A DNA stretch of 27,687 nt from a virus. Numbering within the stretch: the first letter of the stretch is position 1; every line of letters begins with the position of its first letter. Made by a program: the position numbers and the translations under genes. The stretch covers positions 1 to 27,687 of the IMG/VR virus record IMGVR_UViG_3300018476_000036. One strand, 5' to 3'. The notes beneath the pieces are model-generated. The model was not told the DNA's origin, did not search any database, and saw nothing but the letters and a program-made list of their open reading frames with translations. Positions 5,723-11,792 of this stretch are shown here, one piece after another.

Positions 5723-5985
5723 AGCCACGATTCGCAGACCACGGGGTCATCCCCCTGCTGGCGTTCGAAGCGGACGCAGCCACCGTTCCGCTGGATGAAA
5801 CCGCGCGCCAGTTCCAGCGTGGCGAAACCGTAGCCGCGCGGTTCCGGGGTCATGCCCCACCACACGCGCACCGTCCAGCCGTCCGGGAAATCCAGCGGGC
5901 GTTCGCAGACCACCCACATGGGCGGGAACACCACGCGCGCCATGTGCAGCGGCAGCGCCTGCAAGTCCACCGGTTCGTCCGTCAT
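5719..5985 (-). CDS. Conserved phage hypothetical protein (DDPVVCESWL end)
   Basis: An 88-residue protein containing VVFPPMWVVCERPLDFPDGW, then a strand-rich middle, and ending GDDPVVCESWL. From memory this matches a widespread phage family with the signature PPMWT...RP.DFPD.F..R.W and C-terminal DDP.IVE.WL, found just before a small XRE protein, as here. Biochemical function is unknown. ATGA overlaps on both sides indicate translational coupling with the regulators. Confidence 0.75.
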   Translation of the reverse strand: MTDEPVDLQALPLHMARVVFPPMWVVCERPLDFPDGWTVRVWWGMTPEPRGYGFATLELARGFIQRNGGCVRFERQQGDDPVVCESWL

Positions 5986-6326
5986 GGTTCGATGATCTGC
6001 GGCACCATCCAGATGGTGCTGTCACACGGGCGGCACCACGTGACCCAGCGCCAGCGTTTTCCCTGCGCGCGCCATTCCGCCAGCGTGCGCGCAAGTTCAG
6101 GCGGCAGCGGCGCAATGACGGGCCGCATGCCTCGCGTGCGCATCGTCACCCAGTGATCCAGTTCGCTGCGCCAGATGTGCAGGCGTCCACCCACGTGGTG
6201 GAACTTCGGGCCGGTTCCATCCTGCTGGTAACGGCGCCACGTGTTCAGCGTGTAGCGCACCCCGTGTTCCCGTTCCAGATATCGCAGCGATTCTTTGAAC
6301 GTCAGCCGCTGGTCATTGGCGTCCAT
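5982..6326 (-). CDS. Excisionase/MerR-like HTH protein
   Basis: A 114-residue protein. Residues 8-61 fit a winged HTH of excisionase type: LTFKESLRYLEREHG, then TLNTWRRYQQDGTGPKFHHV, then GGRLHIWRSELDHWV, where GPKF...GRLHIWRSELDHW is the wing and closing helix. The C-terminal half is proline/tryptophan-rich with no domain. Good SD (GGGGGAAAGG) before ATG 6326. Could be an excisionase for the integrase at 7324 or a transcription factor. Confidence 0.65.
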   Translation of the reverse strand: MDANDQRLTFKESLRYLEREHGVRYTLNTWRRYQQDGTGPKFHHVGGRLHIWRSELDHWVTMRTRGMRPVIAPLPPELARTLAEWRAQGKRWRWVTWCRPCDSTIWMVPQIIEP

Positions 6327-6343
6327 GCCTTTCCCCCACGTAG

Positions 6344-6559
6344 TTAGACGGCCAGCGTGATTTTGACCGCGAACGGGACCACCTGCGGATAGTCACCGTC
6401 ACCAGCGGGCGCGGCCAGCGTGCGCACCGTGACAGCCTCAAGGTCCAGCCCGGTTTCCACGCACAGCCGTTTCAGCAGCTGCAAAATTTCCGCTTCGCAT
6501 CGTTCGCGGCGGGCGGTGGCTTCGGCGGTTCGATCAACGGGGGCAGTCATGGTGGGCAT
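6344..6559 (-). CDS. Small hypothetical protein
   Basis: A 71-residue protein with a charged helix (ATARRERCEAEILQLLKRLC) and a beta-strand C-terminus (YPQVVPFAVKITLAV). Starts at ATG 6559 with GGGA upstream, or at ATG 6550 three codons later; neither SD is strong. Position 17 bases upstream of the excisionase-like gene supports expression in the same operon. No family recognised. Confidence 0.6.
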   Translation of the reverse strand: MPTMTAPVDRTAEATARRERCEAEILQLLKRLCVETGLDLEAVTVRTLAAPAGDGDYPQVVPFAVKITLAV

Positions 6560-6575
6560 GGTGTGTGGTCCCGGG

Positions 6576-6776
6576 TTAATCGCGTTTCAGGCGCGCGGCG
6601 GCACGGCACAGCGCCGCCAGTTCTTCCCGGGTTAGCTCGCCCGGTTCATACCGCACCCCGTCTTTGGTGAATTCCACGTCCAGTTCCAGCTGGGTGGCAC
6701 CGATGCGCGCCCGCATTTCCACCACCACGTCAACACCGCGCAGCACGGTGGGGAACTTCGCGTGATGGTCCGACAT
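6576..6776 (-). CDS. Small hypothetical protein, head of operon
   Basis: A 66-residue protein starting MSDHHAKFPTVLRGVDVVVE: a beta-rich first half and a helical C-terminus (TREELAALCRAAARLKRD). The frame is open upstream to 6914, but ATG 6776 has AGGAAG about 9 bases before it and the upstream extension is Arg/Pro-rich shadow sequence. First gene of the leftward operon ending at 5468. Confidence 0.65.
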   Translation of the reverse strand: MSDHHAKFPTVLRGVDVVVEMRARIGATQLELDVEFTKDGVRYEPGELTREELAALCRAAARLKRD

Positions 6777-6979
6777 GGCCGTGGCTTCCTGCGGTGGCGT
6801 GGTGCGTAAAAGGGCGCAGGACGGCCAGCCCGTGGCGGGCGGTGCGCTGACCCTAGGGCGTGCGCCTTTGCCGCCCCAGCGCCGCCAGATTCGTTTCTGG
6901 CCGTCCATGCGCACCCCAGTGGCGGTTTCAGCTGGCCCGTTTCACCCGGGCCCACCAGCGGGGCGGTGCCATCGTACTG

Positions 6980-7008
6980 CTGGCCACGGCGCCCCCGCTA
7001 TATATAAT
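6980..7008 (+). promoter_or_regulatory. Candidate promoter with TATAAT -10
   Basis: A perfect TATAAT at 7003-7008 within CTATATATAATG. With 17-base spacing the -35 would be CTGGCC at 6980-6985, a poor match, so activity may need an activator. It points toward the integrase, whose start is 316 bases downstream. Confidence 0.4.
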
Positions 7009-7176
7009 GTGTACCTGCGCCCCACCCAGTCCGCACCAATTGCAGCCAGTCCCATTTCTATGTGATTCCGATGGGGCGCCAATCACAGGCGGCGCGGCTA
7101 TAACTTGTGACGGATCACGCAGTTAGGACAAGGCGCATTGCTATCCCCATAAGGGCTCTGTATCTTCGCGTCCATG

Positions 7177-7192
7177 ACATGCAGGTGCATGT
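7177..7192. promoter_or_regulatory. Palindrome ACATGCA-GG-TGCATGT
   Basis: Two perfect 7-bp inverted arms around GG, 131 bases before the integrase start. Suitable as a dimeric regulator operator or recombinase/excisionase arm site. The ligand is unknown. Confidence 0.4.
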
Positions 7193-7323
7193 TACGCGGG
7201 ATATCAGCCACTTAGCTAGACGCTGATTCGCAGATGGTCCCGCTGAATGTTAAATGAAAGGCTGCTGGTCCCACCATTTCCAGTGACTGCAGCCGGATCA
7301 ATCACAGCGAAGGAACCCAGACC

Positions 7324-8802
7324 ATGACGAACATGCAGACCCAGCAGATTGAAACCGCAGTGCAGAACGCGCTGCGCCCCGCCACCAAAGCCCCGCGCGC
7401 CCGCGTCAGCACGGACGAAGAAATCCGCGCGCTGCGCACCGAACTGAAAGGCTTCCGGACGTTCACCACGCTGCTGCCCGGGCTGCACGTGTGGACCAGC
7501 CCCACCGGTCACAAGTCATTCCGCTTCGAATACGAAAACGCGCAGGGCGTGGCGAAGACCCACACCGTGGGCCCCTTCGGAAAGTTCACGCTGGCCATGG
7601 CCGTGGCTGCCTGCGAAAAAGCCCGGGCGCAGCTGATGGCTGGCGAATGCCCGCGCGCCGCGCAGCTGATCCAGCGCGCGGCCACGCTGACCACGGTGGC
7701 CGATGAATTCGCCGCGTGGTTCCCGAACTATGCCGCCACCAAAGTGGGGGAAGCGGCGGCCACGCGCACGCAGAACCTGATGGACGCGCCCGAAATGAAA
7801 CCGATTGCCGCGCGCCGTCTAACTTCCGTGGAACGCTTCGAAGTGCTGGCGTTCGCGCAGGCGTGCGAAGTGACGCGCAGCCCGTCTTTTGCCCGGGACG
7901 CGGTGCGCCTGCTGGAAAAACTTTTTGAGAACGCGGCGCTGTATGGCCGTTACAAGGGCGCGAACCCTGCGGATGGCGTGGTGGAAAATCTCACGCAGCG
8001 TGACAGCCAGCCGTGGGAAGCGCTGCAGCTGGATCAGCTGCCGCTGTTCTTCGCGGACGTGGACGCCACGAACCGCGCGCAGAAAAAGAAACTGCAGACC
8101 ATGCTGGCCCTGCAGCTGCTGCCGTACATGACGGTGCGCCCGTCCGTGCTGCGGAATTCTGAATGGTCATGGATCAGCTGGGACGGCCCCATGGGCGCCA
8201 TGCTGACGGTGCCCGCGTTCGTGGAAGGCACGAAGCAGCGCCGCACCGAACAGCGCGCAGACAAGCGTGGCAAGGCATACGCGCCGTACCACGTGCCGCT
8301 GTCACGTCAGGTGGTGGCCATCCTGCGCAAACTGCAGGCGGAAACCGGTGCGGGCCGCTTCCTGTTCCCGGGATACAAGGGACGCGGCCACACGGCTGAA
8401 CGTCCGATCAGTGAAGGCCGGTGGCTGAACGCCATGCGGAAGATGGGCTGGGATGGCACCACGGCGGAACGCGGCAAAATCACCGTGCACGGTTTCCGTT
8501 CGCTGTTCGCCACCGCCGCGTACACCCGTTACGTGGTCACCCGGGTAGAGGAACACGCGCTGGAATTCCAGCAGGATCACAAGCTAACGGACGGGGTGCG
8601 CGCCCACTACACGCGTGACAAGTCCGGCAGCCATCGCGGTCTGCTGCTGACCCAGCGCGCTGCCATGCTGCAGTGGTGGGCGGACGAAGTGGACGCGGTG
8701 CGCGCGGGCACGGCGGCGAAGGAAGACCAGACGCGCGCGGCCATCGCTGCCGCGTTTGCTTCCCGTCAGTTCCACGCACAGTCAGCTGGGATGATTAGCT
8801 AA
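7324..8802 (+). CDS. int: Tyrosine recombinase integrase (P4-type)
   Basis: A 492-residue site-specific recombinase for phage integration. Residues about 48-110 form the N-terminal arm-binding domain (PGLHVWTSPTGHKSFRFEYE...). About 125-225 is the core-binding helical domain. The catalytic domain shows R272 (TVRPSVLRNSEW), a lysine in the beta-hairpin before YHVPLS (K314 or K317), H389-x-x-R392 (VHGFR) and nucleophile Y429 (AHYTR). The second box is unusual: the expected His in (Q/A)LAH appears as LEF (F415), with H411 and H419 nearby. SD GAAGGA precedes ATG 7324. Terminates at a strong hairpin at 8837. Confidence 0.93.
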   Translation: MTNMQTQQIETAVQNALRPATKAPRARVSTDEEIRALRTELKGFRTFTTLLPGLHVWTSPTGHKSFRFEYENAQGVAKTHTVGPFGKFTLAMAVAACEKARAQLMAGECPRAAQLIQRAATLTTVADEFAAWFPNYAATKVGEAAATRTQNLMDAPEMKPIAARRLTSVERFEVLAFAQACEVTRSPSFARDAVRLLEKLFENAALYGRYKGANPADGVVENLTQRDSQPWEALQLDQLPLFFADVDATNRAQKKKLQTMLALQLLPYMTVRPSVLRNSEWSWISWDGPMGAMLTVPAFVEGTKQRRTEQRADKRGKAYAPYHVPLSRQVVAILRKLQAETGAGRFLFPGYKGRGHTAERPISEGRWLNAMRKMGWDGTTAERGKITVHGFRSLFATAAYTRYVVTRVEEHALEFQQDHKLTDGVRAHYTRDKSGSHRGLLLTQRAAMLQWWADEVDAVRAGTAAKEDQTRAAIAAAFASRQFHAQSAGMIS

Positions 8803-8836
8803 CGCGCCCAGCTGATAGTCCATTCACGAATAGATA

Positions 8837-8858
8837 GGGCCCATGGATGGGCCCTTTT
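8837..8858 (+). terminator. Intrinsic terminator after integrase
   Basis: GGGCCC-ATGGAT-GGGCCC followed by TTTT. The stem can extend by ATGG pairing at the loop. It lies 34 bases after the integrase stop. Confidence 0.85.
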
Positions 8859-8883
8859 CATTTCCGGGACACGGCGCTATAAC
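8855..8883 (+). promoter_or_regulatory. Candidate promoter for AlpA-like gene
   Basis: TATAAC (8878-8883) with TTTTCA (8855-8860) at 17-base spacing. The -35 overlaps the U tract of the integrase terminator, so the next gene could restart transcription here. TTGACA at 8894 has no matching -10 and was not used. Confidence 0.35.
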
Positions 8884-8923
8884 CTGCGCCCCATTGACAC
8901 ATGCAGCCCAGCCGGGGGATGCC

Positions 8924-9247
8924 ATGAAACAGAAATCACCGAATGCACCGCCTAACAAACTGGCGGGCCGCGCCCACATCCACAGCCGCAGCTTTCCCCC
9001 AGACCTGCCCGCCACCGCGTGGCTGACGCTGGACGAAGTGCTGCAGTACGTTCCCATTAGCCGGTCCGCGTGGTTTCGCGGGATGCAATCCGGCCAGCTG
9101 CCCCGCCCGCAAAAGATTGGCCGCCTAGCGTTCTGGAAGGCGCGTGACATCCGTCTGCTGCTGGACATGGGCCCACGCAAGGCACGGAAGCCCGCGCCCG
9201 CCAGACGGCCTGAGAATTCGCCAGACGCGAAACCCGCAGCCGGGTGA
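8924..9247 (+). CDS. AlpA/excisionase-like transcriptional regulator
   Basis: A 107-residue protein with an AlpA-family winged HTH at about residues 33-82: WLTLDEVLQYVPISRSAWFR, then GMQSGQLPRPQKIGR, then LAFWKARDIRLLLDM. AlpA proteins regulate prophage integrase/excision genes, and the place right after the integrase supports this. Flanking segments are proline-, lysine- and arginine-rich. ATG 8924 has GGGGGAT just upstream; the frame is open earlier, to 8843, but across the terminator region. Confidence 0.8.
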   Translation: MKQKSPNAPPNKLAGRAHIHSRSFPPDLPATAWLTLDEVLQYVPISRSAWFRGMQSGQLPRPQKIGRLAFWKARDIRLLLDMGPRKARKPAPARRPENSPDAKPAAG

Positions 9248-9323
9248 ACGTCAGCTGAACGCGGACGCGGCGCGTGATGTACGTCGCAGCTGTGCGAAGT
9301 TTCCGGCAGCCCCGATGGCGCGC

Positions 9324-9366
9324 GCGGTGGGCGCTGGTAGGGTCACCGGTCACCGCCGTTTTTTTT
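9324..9366 (+). terminator. Possible terminator with T8 tract
   Basis: GCGGTG (9324-9329) can pair with CACCGC (9351-9356), with a second GGTCACC repeat between them, followed by eight T at 9359-9366. The stem is imperfect with a long loop. The T tract runs straight into the GGAG of the next gene's SD. Confidence 0.4.
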
Positions 9367-9379
9367 GGAGTTCGCTGCA

Positions 9380-9787
9380 ATGTCTAGCACCGCCCGCACC
9401 GTGGCCAAAGGCTTCGCCGCCGTGTTCGTCATCCTGTGCATGGCGGGCTGGTTGCGCCAGACCGCACCCCGCGCACCCGTGCCCGTCACCGCGCTGGGCA
9501 ACACCGAACTGTGTGAAGCGTGGCACGTGAACAAGTCCGCCGCGCTGACCACGGAACTTAAACGCCGTGGCCTGCTGTCGCACGCGGAACTGGCAGCGGC
9601 CAGCGGCGGGCGCGTCACCATCGGCATGTCATACATGGCCACCGTGTGTGCGCTGGGATACACGGACGAACACAGCACCGTGACCACCAGCCATGGCCTG
9701 ACATCCACGTCCGTTTACAGACGCGAAGGCGCGCGGCCCTTAATCGTGCGATTCGATAACGGCAGCGTGGACGCGGTGGCTGACTAA
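9380..9787 (+). CDS. Membrane-anchored BamE/SmpA-like protein, moron candidate
   Basis: A 135-residue protein with an uncleaved-looking signal anchor at about 10-25 (KGFAAVFVILCMAGW). The rest is probably periplasmic. Residues 40-73 (NTELCEAWHV ... LLSHAELAAA) and 77-134 (GRVTIGMSYMATVCALGYTD ... VYRREGARPLIVRFDNGSV) follow the pattern IxIGMSxxxVxxALGxP...VYR....(Y/V)ENGxV typical of BamE/SmpA-fold proteins often annotated as hypothetical. The gene sits between a T8 tract and an intrinsic terminator, a moron-like arrangement. Role in lysogenic conversion or superinfection exclusion is inference. Start ATG 9380 with upstream GGAG. Confidence 0.7.
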   Translation: MSSTARTVAKGFAAVFVILCMAGWLRQTAPRAPVPVTALGNTELCEAWHVNKSAALTTELKRRGLLSHAELAAASGGRVTIGMSYMATVCALGYTDEHSTVTTSHGLTSTSVYRREGARPLIVRFDNGSVDAVAD

Positions 9788-9816
9788 CTTCCCGCTGGCA
9801 GTTTCGATATCATCCG

Positions 9817-9844
9817 CCCGCGCCGAATGCGCGGGTTTTTTTTT
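9817..9844 (+). terminator. Intrinsic terminator after 9787 gene
   Basis: CCCGCGC-CGAAT-GCGCGGG (9817-9835) followed by nine T. A textbook rho-independent terminator on the plus strand. Confidence 0.92.
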
Positions 9845-9858
9845 GGACCTGAGACCAC

Positions 9859-10149
9859 ATGTTAGCCACGGCCATGACACTGGACACTGAAAGGGGGCGC
9901 GCCATCGCGGTGGCGGCGCGGATCAACGCAGCGGCAGCGGAAGCGCTGGCGGCGCGGGTATCCGTGAACCTGCTGGAACAGCAGGTGCTGGCGGCACGCG
10001 CCCGCGCGGACCGGCTGGCGAAGCGGCTGGCGCGCATCGAAGGCTACGCCCGCCGCGCGATGCACCACACGGGCTGCGAACACGCGCGCGCGGCGCTGGG
10101 TGACATCGTAGTCACGGCGCGCGAACGCGACGCGCCCGCGCTGGTCTAG
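9859..10149 (+). CDS. Small alanine-rich coiled-coil protein
   Basis: A 96-residue, alanine- and arginine-rich protein with almost continuous helix at about residues 10-68 (ARINAAAAEALAARVSVNLL ... ADRLAKRLARIEG), likely a coiled coil. C73 and the pair H68/H69 lie near the C-terminus. The SD is weak (GGA and GAG before ATG 9859); a second ATG at 9874 is possible. Its stop codon TAG shares the tetranucleotide CTAG with the stop of the convergent lipoprotein gene. It could be a spanin-like or regulatory protein; function unknown. Confidence 0.6.
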   Translation: MLATAMTLDTERGRAIAVAARINAAAAEALAARVSVNLLEQQVLAARARADRLAKRLARIEGYARRAMHHTGCEHARAALGDIVVTARERDAPALV

Positions 10150-10328
10150 TCATCCCCGTCTAGTTCGCTCGCCTGCGGGTGCAGGATGTGGTGGCAGCTG
10201 GCGAACACGCACACCACCAGCGTGACGTGGCGCGCCTGTTTCTTCCCCTTGTCATCCGGGTGCAGTGGCCTGTCCACGTGCGCGCAGCCACCCAGCAGCA
10301 GCAGCGCGCACGTGGCTGCACGGATCAC
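10146..10328 (-). CDS. Small lipoprotein, possible Rz1-like spanin
   Basis: A 60-residue protein with a signal sequence and lipobox at LLGGC (C15), then a hydrophilic segment, a hydrophobic patch (HVTLVVCVFASC) and an acidic end. Lipidation at C15 would place it in a membrane facing the periplasm. It is the last gene of the late operon and lies near a holin-like gene, so an Rz1-type outer-membrane spanin subunit is plausible, but the proline richness usual for Rz1 is missing. ATGA overlap with the upstream gene. Confidence 0.6.
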   Translation of the reverse strand: MIRAATCALLLLGGCAHVDRPLHPDDKGKKQARHVTLVVCVFASCHHILHPQASELDGDD

Positions 10329-10573
10329 TGGGCCGTGGCCCCGGGCGCATCGGGCGCCTTCGCATCCGTCACCTGCGGGGCCGGGGTCAGCATCACCTGA
10401 CCGCTAACAATGGCCTGCAGGAACATTTCCGCCGTGTCATACGCTTCGCGTTCCGCGCGCGTGGTGGGCGCCCGCGCCAGAAACTGCAGCGCAAACGCTG
10501 CCGCCTGCTGCGGGTTCACCTGCACGGTTTGCGGCGCGCCCGGGGCGGCGCCATTCACGTGACCATTCTGCAT
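10325..10573 (-). CDS. Hypothetical late protein
   Basis: An 82-residue protein: flexible N-terminus (MQNGHVNGAAPGAPQTVQVN), helical centre (QQAAAFALQFLARAPTTRAE ... TAEMFLQAIVSGQ) and flexible Pro/Ala C-terminus. Of two ATGs, 10573 was chosen over 10579 because AGAGGA is 7 bases from the former and only 1 from the latter. Lies between the holin-like and lipoprotein genes. Function unknown. Confidence 0.7.
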   Translation of the reverse strand: MQNGHVNGAAPGAPQTVQVNPQQAAAFALQFLARAPTTRAEREAYDTAEMFLQAIVSGQVMLTPAPQVTDAKAPDAPGATAQ

Positions 10574-10588
10574 GTTCATTTCCTCTAG

Positions 10589-10726
10589 TTAGTTGACCGG
10601 TACAAACTGCAATAGCTGCACGATGGCGACCAGAATCACGGCCACCCACAGTGGCGCCTTGCCCATCGCTGCGGCGATGGCCACGAAGAATGCGGCCAGC
10701 GCCAGAATTAACGAAACGGTAAGCAT
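10589..10726 (-). CDS. 45-residue two-helix membrane protein, holin-like
   Basis: MLTVSLILALAAFFVAIAAA forms a first membrane helix, MGKAP a short turn, and LWVAVILVAIVQLLQFV a second helix ending in PVN. An excellent SD (GAGGGG) precedes ATG 10726. Size and topology fit a small class II-like holin or pinholin, and the neighbour lipoprotein supports a lysis cassette, but comparable small membrane proteins of unknown role are common in phages. Confidence 0.7.
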   Translation of the reverse strand: MLTVSLILALAAFFVAIAAAMGKAPLWVAVILVAIVQLLQFVPVN

Positions 10727-10741
10727 ACGTTTCCCCTCTAG

Positions 10742-11368
10742 TTAGTAGTCGATTTCCACCGTGTAGTTATTCCCCAGAACAAATTTCCACGGGATGGTGT
10801 TCCATGACCAGCTGGCGAAAAAGCCACCGGACACCGGCGAGTTAAAATATCCCGCTGCGGAGCGCACCAGCGTCTTTGTCTGCGTCGCACCGGAATCCGT
10901 GAACACGCCCGTGATGCGCAGCCGCACGAACGCTGCGTCCGTGTTAGGCGCAGCGCCCACCACGTTAGAACCGAACAGCTGGAAATTGATGTCATCGAAA
11001 GTGCCGACGGACGCGAGATAGCAAACCTCCCACGTCTTCACCGCCAGTGGCGTGAATGTGGACCCGGGCATGGCAACCCCGCCGCGTCCATCGGAATATC
11101 CCACGTTTGCCGGGGACGATTCTGTGGACGTGTGCATGGTGTGCGTGGTGCTGGCGGTGATCCCCATGAACAGCTGCGCCAAGTCATTCGCCCCGGCTTT
11201 GAAATTGGTGGCGGCAATCGCCGCCGTTCCGCCGCGCGGTTCAAAGCGCTGCGCAAGGTCCGCGCCACCGTTAGATAGGAACCCCGTATTTGCGCCCGCC
11301 GCGCTGCTGCGCGGCTTGAACAACGCATCCAAGTCCCCGCGCCCGCTAACTAGGTAGCCCGTCGCCAT
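10742..11368 (-). CDS. Tail-associated protein with DLxxLF repeats
   Basis: A 208-residue protein. The N-terminal 75 residues hold three variants of one motif: GDLDALFKPR, ADLAQRFEPRG and NDLAQLFMG. The rest is rich in beta strands, Gly, Ser and Thr, ending NNYTVEIDY, as in receptor-facing or fibre-tip domains. Proteins with N-terminal DLDxLFxPR motifs often follow the tail fibre in phage operons, from memory. Lies 3 bases after the next upstream gene in the late operon; probably a virion component. Confidence 0.65.
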   Translation of the reverse strand: MATGYLVSGRGDLDALFKPRSSAAGANTGFLSNGGADLAQRFEPRGGTAAIAATNFKAGANDLAQLFMGITASTTHTMHTSTESSPANVGYSDGRGGVAMPGSTFTPLAVKTWEVCYLASVGTFDDINFQLFGSNVVGAAPNTDAAFVRLRITGVFTDSGATQTKTLVRSAAGYFNSPVSGGFFASWSWNTIPWKFVLGNNYTVEIDY

Positions 11369-11371
11369 GGC

Positions 11372-11578
11372 TTACGCTTCCGGTGGCGGAACTGGTGGCG
11401 TGTAGATTTCCGTCAGGACCGCGCTGACCGCATCCATGGTGGCGCAGTAGGTATCTATCATCTTCGATCCGCCCGGGAAGTTAGGCGCGGGAAACTGCCG
11501 CACCACAAACCCGCCACTTTCCACTGGGACCACTTGCGCTTCCTGACCCAGCAGTGGGTCATCATTTGTGATAGGCAT
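11372..11578 (-). CDS. Small late protein
   Basis: A 68-residue protein starting MPITNDDPLLGQEAQVVPVE, ending in a proline run (YTPPVPPPEA). ATG 11578 has GGAG 8 bases upstream; the longer frame to 11740 is shadow sequence overlapping another gene. Possibly a small virion or tail-fibre accessory protein; no family recognised. Confidence 0.65.
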   Translation of the reverse strand: MPITNDDPLLGQEAQVVPVESGGFVVRQFPAPNFPGGSKMIDTYCATMDAVSAVLTEIYTPPVPPPEA

Positions 11579-11615
11579 GCTAACTACTCCAATCAGTTGA
11601 CGATGGCGCCAGCGC

Positions 11616-11765
11616 TCACGCGGCGTATGGTTCGAAAATCTTGCCCAGCCAGAAAACCACCTCCGGGATGGTGGCCGCGTACAGCGTGGCGGGAACGGTG
11701 CCGTTCCCCTGCGATGTGATGACATACCCGTTAGCGACATAGCGAACGGTGGCGGTGGGGTTCAT
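11616..11765 (-). CDS. 49-residue small late protein
   Basis: Short gene MNPTATVRYVANGYVITSQG ... EVVFWLGKIFEPYAA with a strong SD (AAAGGAAAG) before ATG 11765. Beta-rich first half and a hydrophobic C-terminal segment. It fills the gap between the tail fibre and the 11578 gene. Function unknown; a fibre-associated or assembly protein is plausible. Confidence 0.65.
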   Translation of the reverse strand: MNPTATVRYVANGYVITSQGNGTVPATLYAATIPEVVFWLGKIFEPYAA

Positions 11766-11792
11766 GGTGCTTTCCTTTGGTGTGGTGAATGG

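Larger units (their letters stand above)
6777..7323. other. Non-coding region upstream of integrase
   Basis: No gene seen in these 547 bases on either strand. It holds a TATAAT box at 7003-7008, a 16-bp palindrome at 7177-7192, and TGTGAT/ATCACA inverted 6-mers around 7061-7086. It must contain the integrase promoter and probably integrase or excisionase arm sites. A phage attachment core could lie here, but none can be identified without the host junction. Confidence 0.5.

Noticed and set aside
5389-5724. A 111-codon plus-strand frame
   Set aside because: Antisense to the XRE gene and made largely from CG-repeat sequence.
7061-7086. TGTGAT ... ATCACA as a CRP site
   Set aside because: The half sites are separated by far more than the 6 bases of a CRP site.
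7130-7323. A tRNA gene fragment as attachment core
   Set aside because: No T-loop GGTTCGA-type sequence or acceptor pairing was found; an attachment site cannot be defined without host junctions.
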